NCBI GenBank assembly: GCA_028023455.1
Contig: JAQFVV010006706.1
Span: 184,001 to 248,000, forward strand
Direction of reading: 5' to 3'
Source: Epiperipatus broadwayi
Lineage: Eukaryota; Onychophora; Udeonychophora; Euonychophora; Peripatidae
DNA length: 64,000 bases
Translations under genes and position numbers: made by a program
Notes under the pieces: generated by a model
Databases searched by the model: none
Told to the model about the DNA's origin: nothing
The model's input: only the letters and a program-made list of their open reading frames with translations
In this document: positions 1 to 12,000 of the stretch, piece by piece
How the letters are laid out: every line of letters starts with the position of its first letter
Numbering within the stretch: the first letter of the stretch is position 1

Positions 1-500
1 TAGATGAAAATTTATTATAAATTTAAAAATATTTAATAAAGATTTATAGATTGTTTCGTAATTTTAACTTATTTACCACTAGATGTTGAGGTTCCTCAAA
101 TTTAAAATACAGTAGATGGTGCTTTCCTTCATAGTAGGGCCCTACTAGAATATAAAAAGTAGGCTTGAATAAAGTTGTAGAAAAATTATGATTTTGCAAC
201 AACTGATGGTTATGAAGTATTCCTATTTATGATAGATAAAAATATGAAGGAGTAGATTATCCCTTAGAGTCATGGTTTCCAAATTCTTGGACTAGAAACT
301 ATTTATAAGTTCATCTTAAGAGTCTAATGTCCCTTTTTTTTCCAATTCAACAGAATGTCAATCATATTCACGTGATAAAAATTTTCTTAATATGAAATCA
401 TTCTTGGCTACTTACTAATAGAACAGTAACTAAATCTACAATTAATGTAAAAGTATATTTGAATATGTAATTATCAATTTGTTCAATCAATATTTTTAAA
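1..500. other. AT-rich stretch, nothing recognised
   Basis: No coding frame, repeat or RNA was recognised. Stops are dense in all frames. Confidence 0.6.
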
Positions 501-507
501 TTCAACA

Positions 508-598
508 AATGAATATCGACTGGGATGCGAACCCACAACCGTCTGCAACCAACTACTTGATTGCAAGGCGGCTACAATGACCTCTCAGCTAAAGTGTA
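508..598 (-). repeat. tRNA-like SINE relic (minus strand)
   Basis: Read on the minus strand, this has a pol III A-box-like TAGCTGAGAGG followed about 50 bases later by a B-box-like GGTTCGCATCC inside a GGG...CCC arm, as in the T arm of a tRNA. The middle carries TTGCAA where an anticodon loop would sit. It differs from the three SINEs at 15.8, 53.9 and 55.9 kb in sequence, lacks a clear poly(A) tail, and I found no target-site duplication. It could be an older SINE subfamily or a tRNA pseudogene. Confidence 0.5.
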
Positions 599-763
599 TA
601 TAAAGTCCTTAAATAATAATAATAACTTAATATTTTAAAATACCAATGATGTCACACTTCTAGATTAATAAAATTTATTTCCATACATTTATTTAATCTA
701 TACACCAATAAAATGCATTCCTAAGAAATATATCATTTCAATATATATAATAAAAATTTATAC

Positions 764-909
764 AACATTACAATACTAGTCAAAAAATTCTAAACTTTAC
801 AAAAATTCTTCCACAACCATGGTTTCATCTAATAACATATAGATGAAATTATGGTTCTAGAAATATTTTAGTAAATTTTTGTTTTTTCTTTGGCTAGTAT
901 TGTAATGTT
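764..909. repeat. Fold-back element (MITE-like hairpin)
   Basis: An arm at 764-830 is the imperfect reverse complement of an arm at 841-909, with a spacer of about 10 bases. Both outer ends read AACATTACAATACTAG or its complement. The similarity continues weakly outward on both sides. There is no coding capacity. A miniature inverted-repeat transposon relic is the likeliest explanation. Confidence 0.7.
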
Positions 910-1637
910 AGTTGAATTTTTTTATGTTAATTAGTATTACTAGTATAGTTTACCCTATAACTACCAAGTTAAAATATCACTTTGACTTTCTGTGCACTAA
1001 TTAATCCATTATATTACTGAAGAAACATATAACTATAACTATGTACCTATGTTGCTAATTTCAACAGTATATGTTTGAAGTGTAAGCCAAATAACATGTG
1101 ATTTTTAAAAATATAAGATAAAACTTACAGTAGGTATAATAAAATGTTAAAGTTATATATAATATTATTCATTTAGCATTACATATACTACTGATTAATC
1201 TTATAAGAGTATTTCTTTGTTACATTCTTAGTTTTTAATAATTATGTCACTTTATAAAAAAAAGACAATTAAAGAAATCTGGTACATTGTTTATTTTTTG
1301 GAATTTCATAATATAAGAGTACATTTTACTCATTGTTAATATTAAAAGAGCAAAGTAATGAATTCCTGATTGTGTCTATATCAATTACTTTCAACTGATT
1401 AAAAACAAGGAAAGATTCATAAAAGTAAAAATAAGGATAGATTATACAGAATAAATCAGACAGAATGGATCTAGAAATGCAATCATATTGATTAGATAGT
1501 AAGACTCCCCTTTATGTGCACTTTTTTCCATATGTTATATAAATTTACTACTAACAAAAATTAAATAAGAAATGCCTGGAATACACATGGTTGAATTAAC
1601 TGAAAATATTGTATGCATTGCTTATAAGGATGATAAT

Positions 1638-2322
1638 ATATAGGGTATATGAGGACAGACTTTTGCACTACCCACCACTCTCCACTCTATCTCATAACAC
1701 TGATACACTTGAACACATATATGCTGAAAAGATAAATAATCACCAATATATATTTCATACTAAACCAGCAATCATCAGTTGGTCCAGATTACCATCTCTA
1801 TACATATATGCCATAAGTGCTCAGATATATATTAAGATAGCCAATCTTCATACTTTAATGGGCAGGCTTCAATGTACTCCACACTCCAACTCTTCAATGT
1901 CCATCCAATTGAAAATCTGATGATGGCATGCTCAAAGGCCACCCTGAGTCCAAGATTCTCATCACATCCATCTTGACCTAAGGTAAAGCTGACCCCTCAT
2001 GTACAGGGCAATCCATTTAATACATATAAGAGGGATTTTTTTCCAATTGGATGGATGGTTGAAGAGTTGGAGTGTGAAGTAGATTGAAGCCTGTCCATTA
2101 AAGTATGAAGATTGGCTAACTTAATATATATCTGAGCACTTATGACATATATGTATAGAGATGGTAATCTGGACCAACTGATGATTGCTGGTTTAGCATG
2201 AAATACGTATATTGGTGATTATTTATCTTTTCAGCATATATGTGTTCAAGTGTATCAGTGTTATGAGATAGAGTGGAGAGTGGTGGGTCATGTGAAAGTC
2301 TGTGCTCATATACCTATATATT
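1638..2322. repeat. Large inverted repeat of a dispersed repeat family
   Basis: The left arm (about 1638-1913) and right arm (about 2043-2322) are near-perfect reverse complements of about 277 bp around a spacer of about 130 bp. The arm sequence belongs to the dispersed family also found at 52.0-54.3 kb and 55.4-55.6 kb; shared blocks include CAGTTGGTCCAGAT-like and TCCAACTCTTCA-like segments. The open frames inside (1609-1920 and 2250-2435, plus) are by-products of the repeat, not genes. RNA from here would fold into a long hairpin. Confidence 0.8.
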
Positions 2323-2439
2323 ACATATATAGACACAGGTATATAATAAGCCTGTGTTTCAGTTATTATATGGATGATGTGAAAGTTTTTCCCTCTTTAC
2401 AAAAACAAATATTATTCATCTCAATACAAGCTTGAAATT

Positions 2440-3790
2440 AATATAGAAAAATCACGTGTACCGTTGATCGATACCGGCATAATTAATAGACATTTCTTTA
2501 AAAAATAGGATTTCCATTCTATCTGAGCTCTTCAGTGATGTGCACACAAATTCAGAAAAAAAAAACAAGTTAAAAAAAATTGAAAAAAAAACCACTAACT
2601 CACTTTTGAAACCTTACTTTCGCTCTATTCAGAAGTATCACTATTCAATTTATTCATCATTACAAGATTACTATTCTCCCATCATACTATTCGCAAATGC
2701 CTTTTCTAATAACATATATTCTAGACATAGAAAACACTCTTGGGTAGTTGGTTGGCATCCACCTTTTTCAAGTGTCTTCAACAACCACTAATGCAAAATG
2801 GCATAGAACTTTGTAATAATAAAGTATTTGAAATATAAAAAATCATGTGTAAAATTATACCTCCATCTAATGACTGTGGCAAAAATTACACCAATAGGCA
2901 CACTACCCTTAATTACCCAATGACTTAAAAGTCTAATGTTTTCATTATTTTCAATCCCAAATTTCTTCTATTGCCCACCTATCAACAATTAAAAGGGATT
3001 GTGGGAAAACAGTCCTAAGTTTAGATAACAAGCAATTTAAGAAATTCAGATTTTAGTCTCTTGAACCAAAATACTTTGATTTCCTAGTGAAATTAAACCT
3101 GGATTTTTTTTACCTACATTGGATTTCTTCAGATTCAAACAACATTACAAAAATATTAAAGGCAAAAATACTGGTTAATCCTTAGAGATATGAAAAACAA
3201 ACTCACCATTTTTTGAATTTCCAAGCTATTTCTCAATACAAATACTACTATGGAATCACTGTTTAACTCATATTCAAAGGTTTTGTTGCTGTCATAATAG
3301 CAAGTACCTTTGTATTATATGCATTTTGATAAATAAAAACATTTGTGTACAACATTAACCAAAGAAGATTTATTAACTCCTTTATCAACAAAGTAAGCAC
3401 CATTAAGGATATTATCCCTCATAATATATTTATAACTATATCATTCCTAATATGACAATCTGGGTCACTAACATTATATAAGTGTGTTTTTTATAACTAA
3501 AAAATAATTTGTAATCTCTGCATATTTTGAATGTTTATCAAGAAAACAAATGTGATCTTTTCAATAATCAATAAAGTATCTTTCAAATATAAATTACACA
3601 TTTTCAAAATGTGATTGAATATTACAGTAAATCACCAAAGATGTTTTCTGTATCTGAATTTAAGTTCAGTAATATTGATTCTATTTGACCAATAAACCGT
3701 ATTTTAAATGCATTTAATTGTTTTTTAAATAAAATGTCAGAATATGTTTGGAGAATTATAACTTTATTTTTCTTATTGCATTTCCAAATC
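2440..3790. other. AT-rich stretch, nothing recognised
   Basis: Unique-looking AT-rich DNA. The 83-codon frame at 2540-2791 begins in a lysine/poly(A) run and matches no family I know. It is treated as chance. Confidence 0.5.
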
Positions 3791-3794
3791 CATA

Positions 3795-4175
3795 TAATAT
3801 TAATATCATTTACTTTCTTTATTACTTTTACAATGTTTCACATAATTGCAACCACCACTGATGTTTTCGACTGCCTCAGCAATCTTTTTCAGAACTATAA
3901 CAAACACAATACAAATACATAAATGCAAATATAGAAGAACCTATAATATAACAAACACAATATAAATACATGGATTCAAATATACATGAACAAATAATTT
4001 TACATTTTATGTATATACAATTAATGTAAAATTATAGGTTCTTGTATATTTGTATTCATGTATTTGTATTGTGTTTGTTATAGATCTGAAGAAGATTGCT
4101 GAGGCAATCGAAACCGTCAATAGTGGGTTGTAATTATGTGAAGCATTGTAAAATTAAAGTAAATAATATTAACAT
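3795..4175. repeat. Inverted repeat with hammerhead-like cores in both arms
   Basis: The left arm (about 3795-3948) and right arm (about 4017-4175) are diverged reverse complements. The left arm is followed by a second, shifted copy of its AACAAACACAATA block. Each arm, read in its own sense, contains CTGAAGA or CTGAAAA, then a GATTGC-TGAG-GCAATC-type hairpin, then GAAA and a C(C)GTC-like end. This resembles a degenerate hammerhead core of the kind found in Penelope-like elements. The arms are probably a terminal repeat of such an element. Confidence 0.6.
4088..4121 (+). ncRNA. Degenerate hammerhead-like motif
   Basis: The order is CTGAAGA, one extra A, a 6-bp stem GATTGC/GCAATC with loop TGAG, then GAAA and CCGTC. 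This follows the hammerhead order CUGANGA, stem II, GAAA, short stem III, GUC. Stem I cannot be formed convincingly from the flanks, and the extra A beside stem II is off-consensus, so I expect little or no cleavage. Confidence 0.4.
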
Positions 4176-4199
4176 TAAAGTTTTGAAGAATAGGGGAGA

Positions 4200-5220
4200 G
4201 GTGATTAGGCTTTGTGTAAGTGTTATTTTTATATTATATTGTTTTATTCAATTTATACTTTTATTGGACATCTATATTCAATTTATTATATTTTCCCGTT
4301 ATTTTTTAAAACAAAAATAAAAGACCAGATTAGATTTCGATATATTTATTTATTCTCCCTTACTTTTCTTTTTATAAAATAATTTTTTACAGTGTTCCTT
4401 TAACTTCTTTTTTTTTTTTTTATGAATCTAAATGCAGAGCTTTAGTAATAATTTTAGCAAAGGAAAATTAAGAGGTTATGGAGCTTGTTATTTTCTTTTT
4501 TTGGAATACAGAATTCACCACTCACAAGTCTATAGGGAAGGCAGCGCATTAATCTTCTCCAGTATGTAGATAAAAAAATTAGGTCGTTAGTGCAAACTAC
4601 AAAAGATAAATCTACATTTCTAACTAGAATAAGAATCGTTAAATTACAGACGAATTACTATTTGCTGGAGTCTAAGATTTGATGAGACCTTGTCAAAATG
4701 GATTTTGAACCGATACAACCAACACTAAATTGATAGCACAGTGTGTACAATACGTATAAAAAATAAACTAAAAGACACTTAGTTTCTTTATGAAAAGGAT
4801 TTAACCCTCTTACCAAAATTACTAAGCATTTGTTCTATATTTAGATAAAGAAATAACTTTGATTTGACTTTTAAGCTTCGATGAAAAAAAAAAAAATGTT
4901 AATACAGTATTAAAAAAGTTTTTTTTTTTTAAATATATATATACGAGTATTATCTTAAGTGTATGTAAAAAGTGGATAAATGACTATAATAATAATACTG
5001 TATGGAATTATACTATTGTGGAAATTTTAATGAAGTATCTATTTTTAGGACGAAGATCTACCATTAAAGCTTATTAGTTTAGCAAAAGAAATCTGAAAAA
5101 TAAGATACTACATTAAATTGTAATCTATTTCCTTTACTACCTTGATTGCTATGTGTACATTTTGGAGAGAATGTAGATTTATATAAAGGCAAGTCTTTAT
5201 TTAATAATTTAATTAGTGCA
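4200..5220. other. AT-rich stretch, nothing recognised
   Basis: AT-rich DNA with poly(A)/poly(T) runs near 4400, 4890 and 4920. No gene or repeat family was recognised. Confidence 0.5.
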
Positions 5221-5222
5221 TT

Positions 5223-5876
5223 CTAGCTATGAAATATAGTGGTGGGATTACTTTCTACAGATCTATTTGATAAAAAAAAATCATGTTGAGCAGAAGTTAA
5301 ATAATTACTGACATTCTCTATGATTTTATTATATATACATCTTTCAAATACTGTAGCCGCAATATGTAAGAACGAAATAAGTCGAAAATTATTTATACAA
5401 TTTGTAGAACCATTTTTGTGAATTAAAACAACTTTAACATATTTGAGAACCTCAAAAAATTGCAGTTATATATAGAACAATGTAGAATATAGCATAATGA
5501 GTTGGCAATAAACTTGCTCAACCCTTATAAATAAAAAGAGGTATATTATCTGGGCCCAAACTAGTGTGAATTTAAGCTTTTTTATTGATACTAAAATGAC
5601 TATGCTATTACAACCTTCAATTGATATTTTGTGGTAACATTTCTCTGAAAATACAGAAGGCTTTGATTCATTATTAACATTCCTATATAGATAAGCAAAG
5701 AATGTGGATAACTCTAAAGCAGAAAACAAAAAATTACAAGCAGTTCCACAATTTTTATAACCAATTCCAGAATCTTTAATGAAATACCAGGATTGTCTAG
5801 GATTTATAAAAAAAAAAAAAATCTTCATATTGTTTATATGATTAAGAAACTTTTTTCTATATAAAATCTTTGTCAA
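5223..5876 (-). pseudogene. LINE reverse-transcriptase relic (CR1/jockey-like)
   Basis: The minus strand encodes, in pieces, the linker and N-terminal fingers/palm of a non-LTR retrotransposon reverse transcriptase. A 136-codon frame (5876-5466) carries a segment like the connector before the RT (around YFIKDSGIGYKN and IKKLKFTL). A frameshift near 5545-5555 then moves to a frame reading LGPDNIPLFIYKG, the conserved GPDxIP block. After another shift, about 5460-5225 reads KVVLIHKNGS...NNFRLISFL...QHDFFLSNRS, matching the usual 'P.HK.G...N.RPIS.L...Q.GF..gRS' pattern. The catalytic motif A and YADD box were not found, so the copy is truncated as well as frameshifted. The exact clade is uncertain. 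Confidence 0.65.
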
Positions 5877-5888
5877 TCTTCTATAATT

Positions 5889-5931
5889 GATGATGATAGT
5901 GATGATGATGATGATGATAATAATAATAATT
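5889..5931. repeat. (GAT)n/(AAT)n microsatellite
   Basis: Short GATGAT run grading into AATAAT. Such runs often mark the 3' tail of RTE-type LINEs (compare 58.83 kb), but no LINE body was seen next to this one in the matching sense. Confidence 0.6.
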
Positions 5932-5939
5932 ATAATGTT

Positions 5940-7435
5940 GATTCAAATTTTAAAAAAAATTTTGCTGATAACATTGTATCAAAGCCATGATTTGGATAAT
6001 GATAAATGTCAAAAAAATAACCATTAAAAAGGATATTTGTATGTAGGTTTGTTACGATGGCATTTTAATTATAATTGTATGTTGAACTATTTCCATCATG
6101 TAGTATTAAAATTGAATGTTAAAAAAAACTTTCTTTTAAACTTCCCAAATACCATAAACTGTTAATAATATCATACAGGTTAGTATATGCAATGTGATTT
6201 TCTGAATGGTTTTTTTCTTTTCACTTATGGTATTGCTGTCCTAACCAATAAAAGCCTGGGAATTAAACCTGAGCTTTTAAATTGATGACTACTGAATTTT
6301 AAAGTAATGTTTTAACCAACTAAGGTTTTTTTGCCAAGATAAAGAGGTCGAAGACATTTCTTATATTTATCTACAATGGTTCTCTGGATATCTTCACTTT
6401 TTTCTAAAAGCAAGAATAATTAATGATTTCATTTATTTTATATAATCATACTAAGTTGGGTTATGTTGTTATTTGTCATTATTAAGTGAGCAGCTTTTTT
6501 GATTTTTTTTTCTTTGTATTTTTCCTCTCTCTATCCAATATTTTTGTGTTTTACCAATCAAACATAGGCTCATTTGTACATTACATGCTCTATTACTTTA
6601 GATATGTTTGCTTAATTTCTTTCCTAAATATCAGATTATTCTTTTTCAATGGCTTTTCAATGGGGTGATTGGTATTGGTAATATTCAAACTTTTACATTC
6701 ATATGATATTTCATGGATGCAGTTTTTTTTTCAGCATTTTAAGTTTAGGTTTCATAGATTTTAGACATCCATATAGTCTGATATGTATTTAGTTCAATTC
6801 CAATGTTAGTATTGTCATTGGTCAGTTCAGCAACTCTTGAGAAAGAGAGGAAAATAAAAACCAATACAACAATGTGTTACATACTAACCCATGTGCTATT
6901 ACTAACAGTTGATGGTATTTGGAAATTTTAAAGCCTAACTTTTTTCTACAGACATTTAGGATTTATATTAGATAATGAAAATAGTCCAACATATAATTAT
7001 AAATTAAAAATAATGTATGTATATTTCAATAATATTTATTTCTATGACAGTGATTTCAGGGTAAATGAATTCAGTTTATGAATAGCAAAAAGTAATATAT
7101 CACCCTTGTAAATTCATTGTGTAATGAAAGATATAATTCAGACTACAATTTTTCTAAAATTCATGATCAGTTGATTAAGCATATATTGGTTATTGAGGTA
7201 ACAAATCACATCAGGGATTTTTTAAGCTTTTTTTTTAAATTGAGTGTTATATATTAATTGCACTCTAATATTTGTTAATAAAAAATTTGTGTCATTGTTT
7301 TATATAAAACCTAAACAATATTTAACAAAATTAGTAAACTAAGATTGTTTTCATAAGTTAAACACTAACTCTCTTGTAATGGTTTATCATTTTATTATTT
7401 TTTTCATTTCTTCCTATTGTAGGGTGTATATATCT
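5940..7435. other. AT-rich stretch, nothing recognised
   Basis: No family recognised. The 60-codon frame at 6486-6668 is a phenylalanine-rich chance frame. Confidence 0.5.
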
Positions 7436-7448
7436 ATATATGAATAAA

Positions 7449-7449
<1 letters not shown>

Positions 7450-7486
<37 letters not shown>
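7450..7486. repeat. (TA)n microsatellite
   Basis: Uninterrupted TA run directly left of the hammerhead array. It probably supplied the insertion site. Confidence 0.9.
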
Positions 7487-7487
<1 letters not shown>

Positions 7488-7546
7488 CATGTTATATATA
7501 GAGTAAATTAAAAACAAACTCTTATGAAGCTTCAAAAATACCCTCA

Positions 7547-7588
7547 ACCTCAGACCGTGGTTTCTGCCTCTAGCGTCATCAGTGAGGT
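7547..7588 (-). ncRNA. Type I hammerhead ribozyme, unit A
   Basis: The minus strand reads ACCTCA (stem I 5'), CTGATGA (core), CGCTAGAGGCA (stem II region), GAAA (core), CCACGG (very short stem III), TC, then TGAGGT (stem I 3'). Stem I is 6 perfect pairs. The predicted cleavage is after GTC, between 7553 and 7552. Stem II forms GC/GC plus a U-G pair; its closing pair is a C-A mismatch that a CpG-to-CpA change would explain. Stem III of only two or three pairs is typical of ribozymes in Penelope-like elements and retrozymes, which work best as dimers. Confidence 0.8.
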
Positions 7589-7916
7589 GCTAGGGAATAA
7601 AAATACTAGAACTCGTCCAGCATTTTATCAATGCCTAACTATTGAGAAGAAAATCTGAAACTTTCAGACATTTAAATGTCCAAAAATCCAGCTATCTAAC
7701 TCAAATAGCTGTATGGGACTGAACTAAGTTCAGATACACCATATATTAATAGCTCTAGCAATATAAAATCGCCAAAGCATTAATAGCAAAAAAACTACAA
7801 TTAAATTGATAAAAAATCAAGTCATATGGCCTAATTTTAATAAAGCTCCTATTTACAAATGTTATATATAGAGTAAGTTAAAAACAAACTCTTATGAAGC
7901 TTCAAAAATACCCTCA

Positions 7917-7958
7917 ACCTCAGACCGCGGTTTCTGCCTCTAGCGTCATCAGTGAGGT
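7917..7958 (-). ncRNA. Type I hammerhead ribozyme, unit B
   Basis: Same as the unit A ribozyme at a 370-bp offset, except that stem III reads CCGCGG. The full ACCGCGGT around it is a perfect palindrome that could pair between two RNA copies. Core elements CTGATGA and GAAA and stem I (ACCTCA/TGAGGT) are intact. Predicted cleavage lies between 7923 and 7922. Confidence 0.82.
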
Positions 7959-8202
7959 GCTAGGGAATAAAAATACTAGAACTAGTCCAGCATTTTATCA
8001 ATGCCTAACTATTGAGAAGAAAATCTGAAACTTTCAGACATTTAATATATGGTGTATCTGAACTTAGTTCAGTCCCATACGGCTATTTGAGTTAGATAGC
8101 TGGATTTTTGGACATTTAAATGTCTGAAAGTTTCAGATTTTCTTCTCAATAGTTAGGCATTGATAAAATGCTGGACTAGTTCTAGTATTTTTATTCCCTA
8201 GC

Positions 8203-8244
8203 ACCTCACTGATGACACTAGAGGCAGAAACCGCGGTCTGAGGT
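8203..8244 (+). ncRNA. Type I hammerhead ribozyme, inverted unit
   Basis: The plus strand reads ACCTCA, CTGATGA, CACTAGAGGCA, GAAA, CCGCGG, TC, TGAGGT. Predicted cleavage is after the C at 8238. Stem II has one more CpG-type change (CGC to CAC) than units A and B, so it is the weakest of the three. It faces the opposite way to the other two, so one transcript through the locus could pair unit B with this unit. Confidence 0.8.
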
Positions 8245-8474
8245 TGAGGGTATTTTTGAAGCTTCATAAGAGTTTGTTTTTAACTTACTCTATATATAAC
8301 ATTTGTAAATAGGAGCTTTATTAAAATTAGGTCATATGACTTGATTTTTTATCAATATATATAACATTTGTAATACAAGCTTGTTAAATTAGATCATGTG
8401 ACATGATTTTTTTTATTTTATATATATATATATATAAACAAAGGGGTAAATCAATGTCATCCAGACTATGAATT

Positions 8475-8694
8475 AAAAACATTCTAAATGTTAAACAAAG
8501 AACCAAAAATAAAATGAATCCACCAATTCTTGGAAGCGCTGATGTTTGTAAGCTTTCCTACATAAACATTGTTGGTAACTCAGGGTGAAATTACCAGCAG
8601 TGTTGACAAAGCTAACTTTACAATTATCAGAATTCCCAAGAATAGGTGGGTTCATTCTATTCTTGATCCTTTGTTTAACATTTATAATGATTTT
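8475..8694. repeat. Fold-back element (MITE-like hairpin)
   Basis: Arms at about 8475-8578 and 8591-8694 are diverged reverse complements, sharing GTTAAACAAAG, CCAAGAAT.GGTGG and AAAACATT at the outer end. There is a spacer of about 12 bases and no coding capacity. Confidence 0.75.
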
Positions 8695-8699
8695 AATTA

Positions 8700-9030
8700 A
8701 TAACCTGGGTGAGAGTGATTTTATTCTTTTTTAATTACATATACATTGAGCTAGGTTTAAATTAAAATTTAATATGTATGTATATATGTATAATGTAAAC
8801 AATATAATGTGAACATTGATTTCAGATTCTTCCAAGTATATATTTGACAGTTATTAATATTAACAATACACTCACATTTTAGTAACTAGAGTATCCATCA
8901 TTTGGGTAATGCAAGTCACTCTATAAAACTGCAGATTTAACTGACCAAAGTAGATATTTCTAAAACATTCTTGAAATGGCTTCTATTAACCAACTGATGT
9001 GGTACTGGTTAAAATGTCACTATATTGCTG
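8700..9030. other. AT-rich stretch, nothing recognised
   Basis: No recognised feature between the fold-back element and the TA array. Confidence 0.5.

Positions 9031-9033
<3 letters not shown>

Positions 9034-9088
<55 letters not shown>
9034..9088. repeat. (TA)n microsatellite
   Basis: Perfect TA run of more than 50 bp. Confidence 0.9.
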
Positions 9089-9091
<3 letters not shown>

Positions 9092-9099
9092 CTGAACCC

Positions 9100-12000
9100 A
9101 AAAATATATATTCATAGACTCACATATATTGTAACAATATAAAAAGTAGAAGTTAATAAGAGAGAATCTGAGGTTACAATGTCCCACAATTGGCAGCCAT
9201 TTCTAACAGAACATATTACAGCTAAATTATGAGGAGATGGGAAACCATCATCATCCCAAAACAAACAAAATATAAAATTAAATATAAAAGGAATGAGCAT
9301 GAGAGATCAGCATGGAATTAACTACTATAATATCACCAAGGATGATACAAAAGTAATAAGTATTCATCATCATAAATGATCAACAATAAAAATAAATTAT
9401 TAGTTTATATAATTAATCAAAGAATAACTAATAGATTAATCTTTCACTGAAGATTATCACATGTTCTTTTAATAATAGGAACCATGGAAACAATGATTCA
9501 ACTAACATATTGCTTGCTTTTGTGAATTCATTTGACAATTTTTAAACTGCTATATCACTATTTTATGAAATAGCATTACTAATAGTACACTGAAGAGGAT
9601 TGAGCTCTACCTTTTTGCTTATGAAATTAACAATGGAATATTGCTTACAATAGATATGTTTCAACCTGTTCATTGATTTGTTTTGTATTTAAACAACAAA
9701 CCTTTATAATTTATACCTTCTTCTTACATTTTGCATTGATTTTCTATCAGACTGAGCCCAAACAAATTTGGAATATCTCAACTTTATTGAAAAAAGTCAA
9801 AAGTCTCTAGACAACTGCATATGAATAAATTTATATTGCAGAAATTTGGCATATTTTATTGATTTATACCAAATTCTAGTCACAATACAGACACACCTAT
9901 GGTTGTTAAAGAAGTAAGAATACAACAATATATAGAAGCTGATCTGGTTTCAGATCTATGGTTATACAAACAGGTTAGCCAAGATTGAAAACATTTACAT
10001 CCTTCTCAGTTTAGATTGATAGCTAATGCCAGAGGAAGATGTAGTAGATTCTAAAAATCCAGGTGCAATTCTCCAATAATTTAAACTCTTCATTGATGGA
10101 AGCTGCAATATTGAGTGCGGTCTGCTGATACTGCACAGTATTGCACAAGATAAGGATTTATTAAGTACTATTATTTGGTATTTATTAGTAGGTGGCATAG
10201 ATGTGGTGAAATAAAAATGTAAGCTGCTAATACACAAAATGTTGCTGGAAAAATGACCGTTTATAATTTATCAATAAGTCTATACGTGTGTATATATATA
10301 TATTTACAAATGTAGTTAACTCAGTATACAAAGAAATTCAAGTGAAAAACAAATTTTAATTATAACTGGAAAATTTTTTGAAAACATATGTATGCCCTAT
10401 TTCTGCGCATAAATAATATTTCGCACATTTTTACTCACAGGCTAATAAAACTACCATCAAATTCTAGACAGATACTGGGGCCTGCATTACTCCCCCATGA
10501 TTCACATATTTATAATATATTATTTAAAGCTAGTATGTGTGTTCTAATTATTTTGTTCACTTTTATGTATATTTAAATAACGCGTGTGCGAATGAGGAAA
10601 TATATTTAAACGTAGATTTATGTTTATTATAATCCTTTTGTATAAGTTAAAATTTGCATAAATTTAAATAAAATTTAATCATTACATTTAAAATATGTTA
10701 ATCAAAATTTAATCATAACATTAACTTGATAACTATTGTAACATTTTGCTAGATTTAATTTTATGACAAATTTTTAATTAACAGCAAGATACTAATGGCT
10801 TATCAACTAGATAATTTATGTTCTAAATTACAATTAGCATATTATCACAATATTATTTTACATATTTTACAATATCAAAATTTATCGCCCTAACTTTTGA
10901 ATATTCATTTATTACGTAATAGTACAAATTAAGTTAAGCAGCGTTACCAAAAGAAATACCTATACGAAATACATGAGCGTGTATTTATACATTAATTTTA
11001 AACTCATAAACATATAAATTGACAAATAATTTTTTATAAATATTAAGCCGAAAAATATTGTTTGATTTTTACTTATTGCCTTATTTTTAATATCATATTT
11101 TCAGCTAAAAGTTTATTGAAATAGTATATGATTAATTATAAGATTATGTTTAGGATATTTAAAACCAATTCATTAGTAATATGAGAAAATATTTATTTTA
11201 AAACATGGTACAAACTTATAATTCTTTATTATGTTGAAATCAATAATATTTAAAGGCAAAAGCAATAGGAGTATATTTATTTTTTAATTATAATAGGTAG
11301 TAGTTTATTTATTTTAAACACAAGATATGGAATAACCATCCATAATTTCTGTAAACCGGCAGTCATAAATTGGTTAGGGTTAGCTCTAATCCTAATAGTC
11401 TCTCACTCAAACATTTTCTCATTTTGCATTCGTTCTAGACTGCATTATTTTATTTTGTTTTTGTTAGTTATTTTTGTTGTATGTATGTATGTTTACACAT
11501 ATATGTGGGTTTCATTATTATTCATGATTTGAGATTTTCAGGTCAAAACATACAACAAAATAGCAATTATCAAAGAATGTATTGGGATAAAGTTTTTTGT
11601 TCTAGTTAAGAATTCAGTGCCTAAGCAATAAAATATTAAGTTGAAGTCATACAACATATGTATACTTTCAATTAGTATTTAATTATTTTTTTCAAAGAAA
11701 AAAACAACAAATTATTACTATATCTTTATTATTTTAAATACAAGTATATTTTATATACCTGGAGTCTAGATACAATGTAGGGAATTTGAACCCAGACTTT
11801 CAAGCTCCCTTCAGTGATCCACTCTATCTCATACAACTGATACACATAATCTGACTAAAGTATTAATATTTGTTAATTTCTTCAATATTAATGTCACACT
11901 AAATTAATATTTTTTTATTTTTGAAAATAAAAATCACCTGTAACTCTATAACTTTAATTCTTTTTTAATATTTTGTAATTCAATACATATGAGGAAAGAT

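Larger units (their letters stand above)
7491..8366. mobile_element. Retrozyme/Penelope-type array: 370-bp monomers with hammerhead ribozymes, plus inverted part
   Basis: Unit A (7491-7860) is followed head-to-tail by the start of unit B (7861-8044), nearly identical at an exact 370-bp offset. At about 8045 the sequence switches to the reverse complement of the same monomer and runs to about 8355. This inverted part passes through the monomer junction, so its template must have been circular or multimeric. Each part has one hammerhead. The left flank and the right end share an ATATATAACAT-like string (about 7480-7490 and 8356-8366) that could be a target duplication, though the TA-rich context makes it ambiguous. 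A second, diverged copy of the monomer edge (AACATTTGTAA...) follows at 8360-8415. There is no protein frame, as expected for a non-autonomous element moved by another element's reverse transcriptase. Confidence 0.8.

Noticed and set aside
508-598. Functional tRNA-Cys-like gene
   Set aside because: Arms do not pair well enough and the sequence looks like a SINE relic; no intact tRNA gene seen anywhere in the window.
4096-4320. 74-codon plus-strand frame
   Set aside because: Begins inside the fold-back with the hammerhead-like motif and has no protein similarity.
7491-8366. CRISPR array
   Set aside because: Repeat units are 370 bp and organised as mobile DNA; no short regular repeat-spacer pattern exists in the window.
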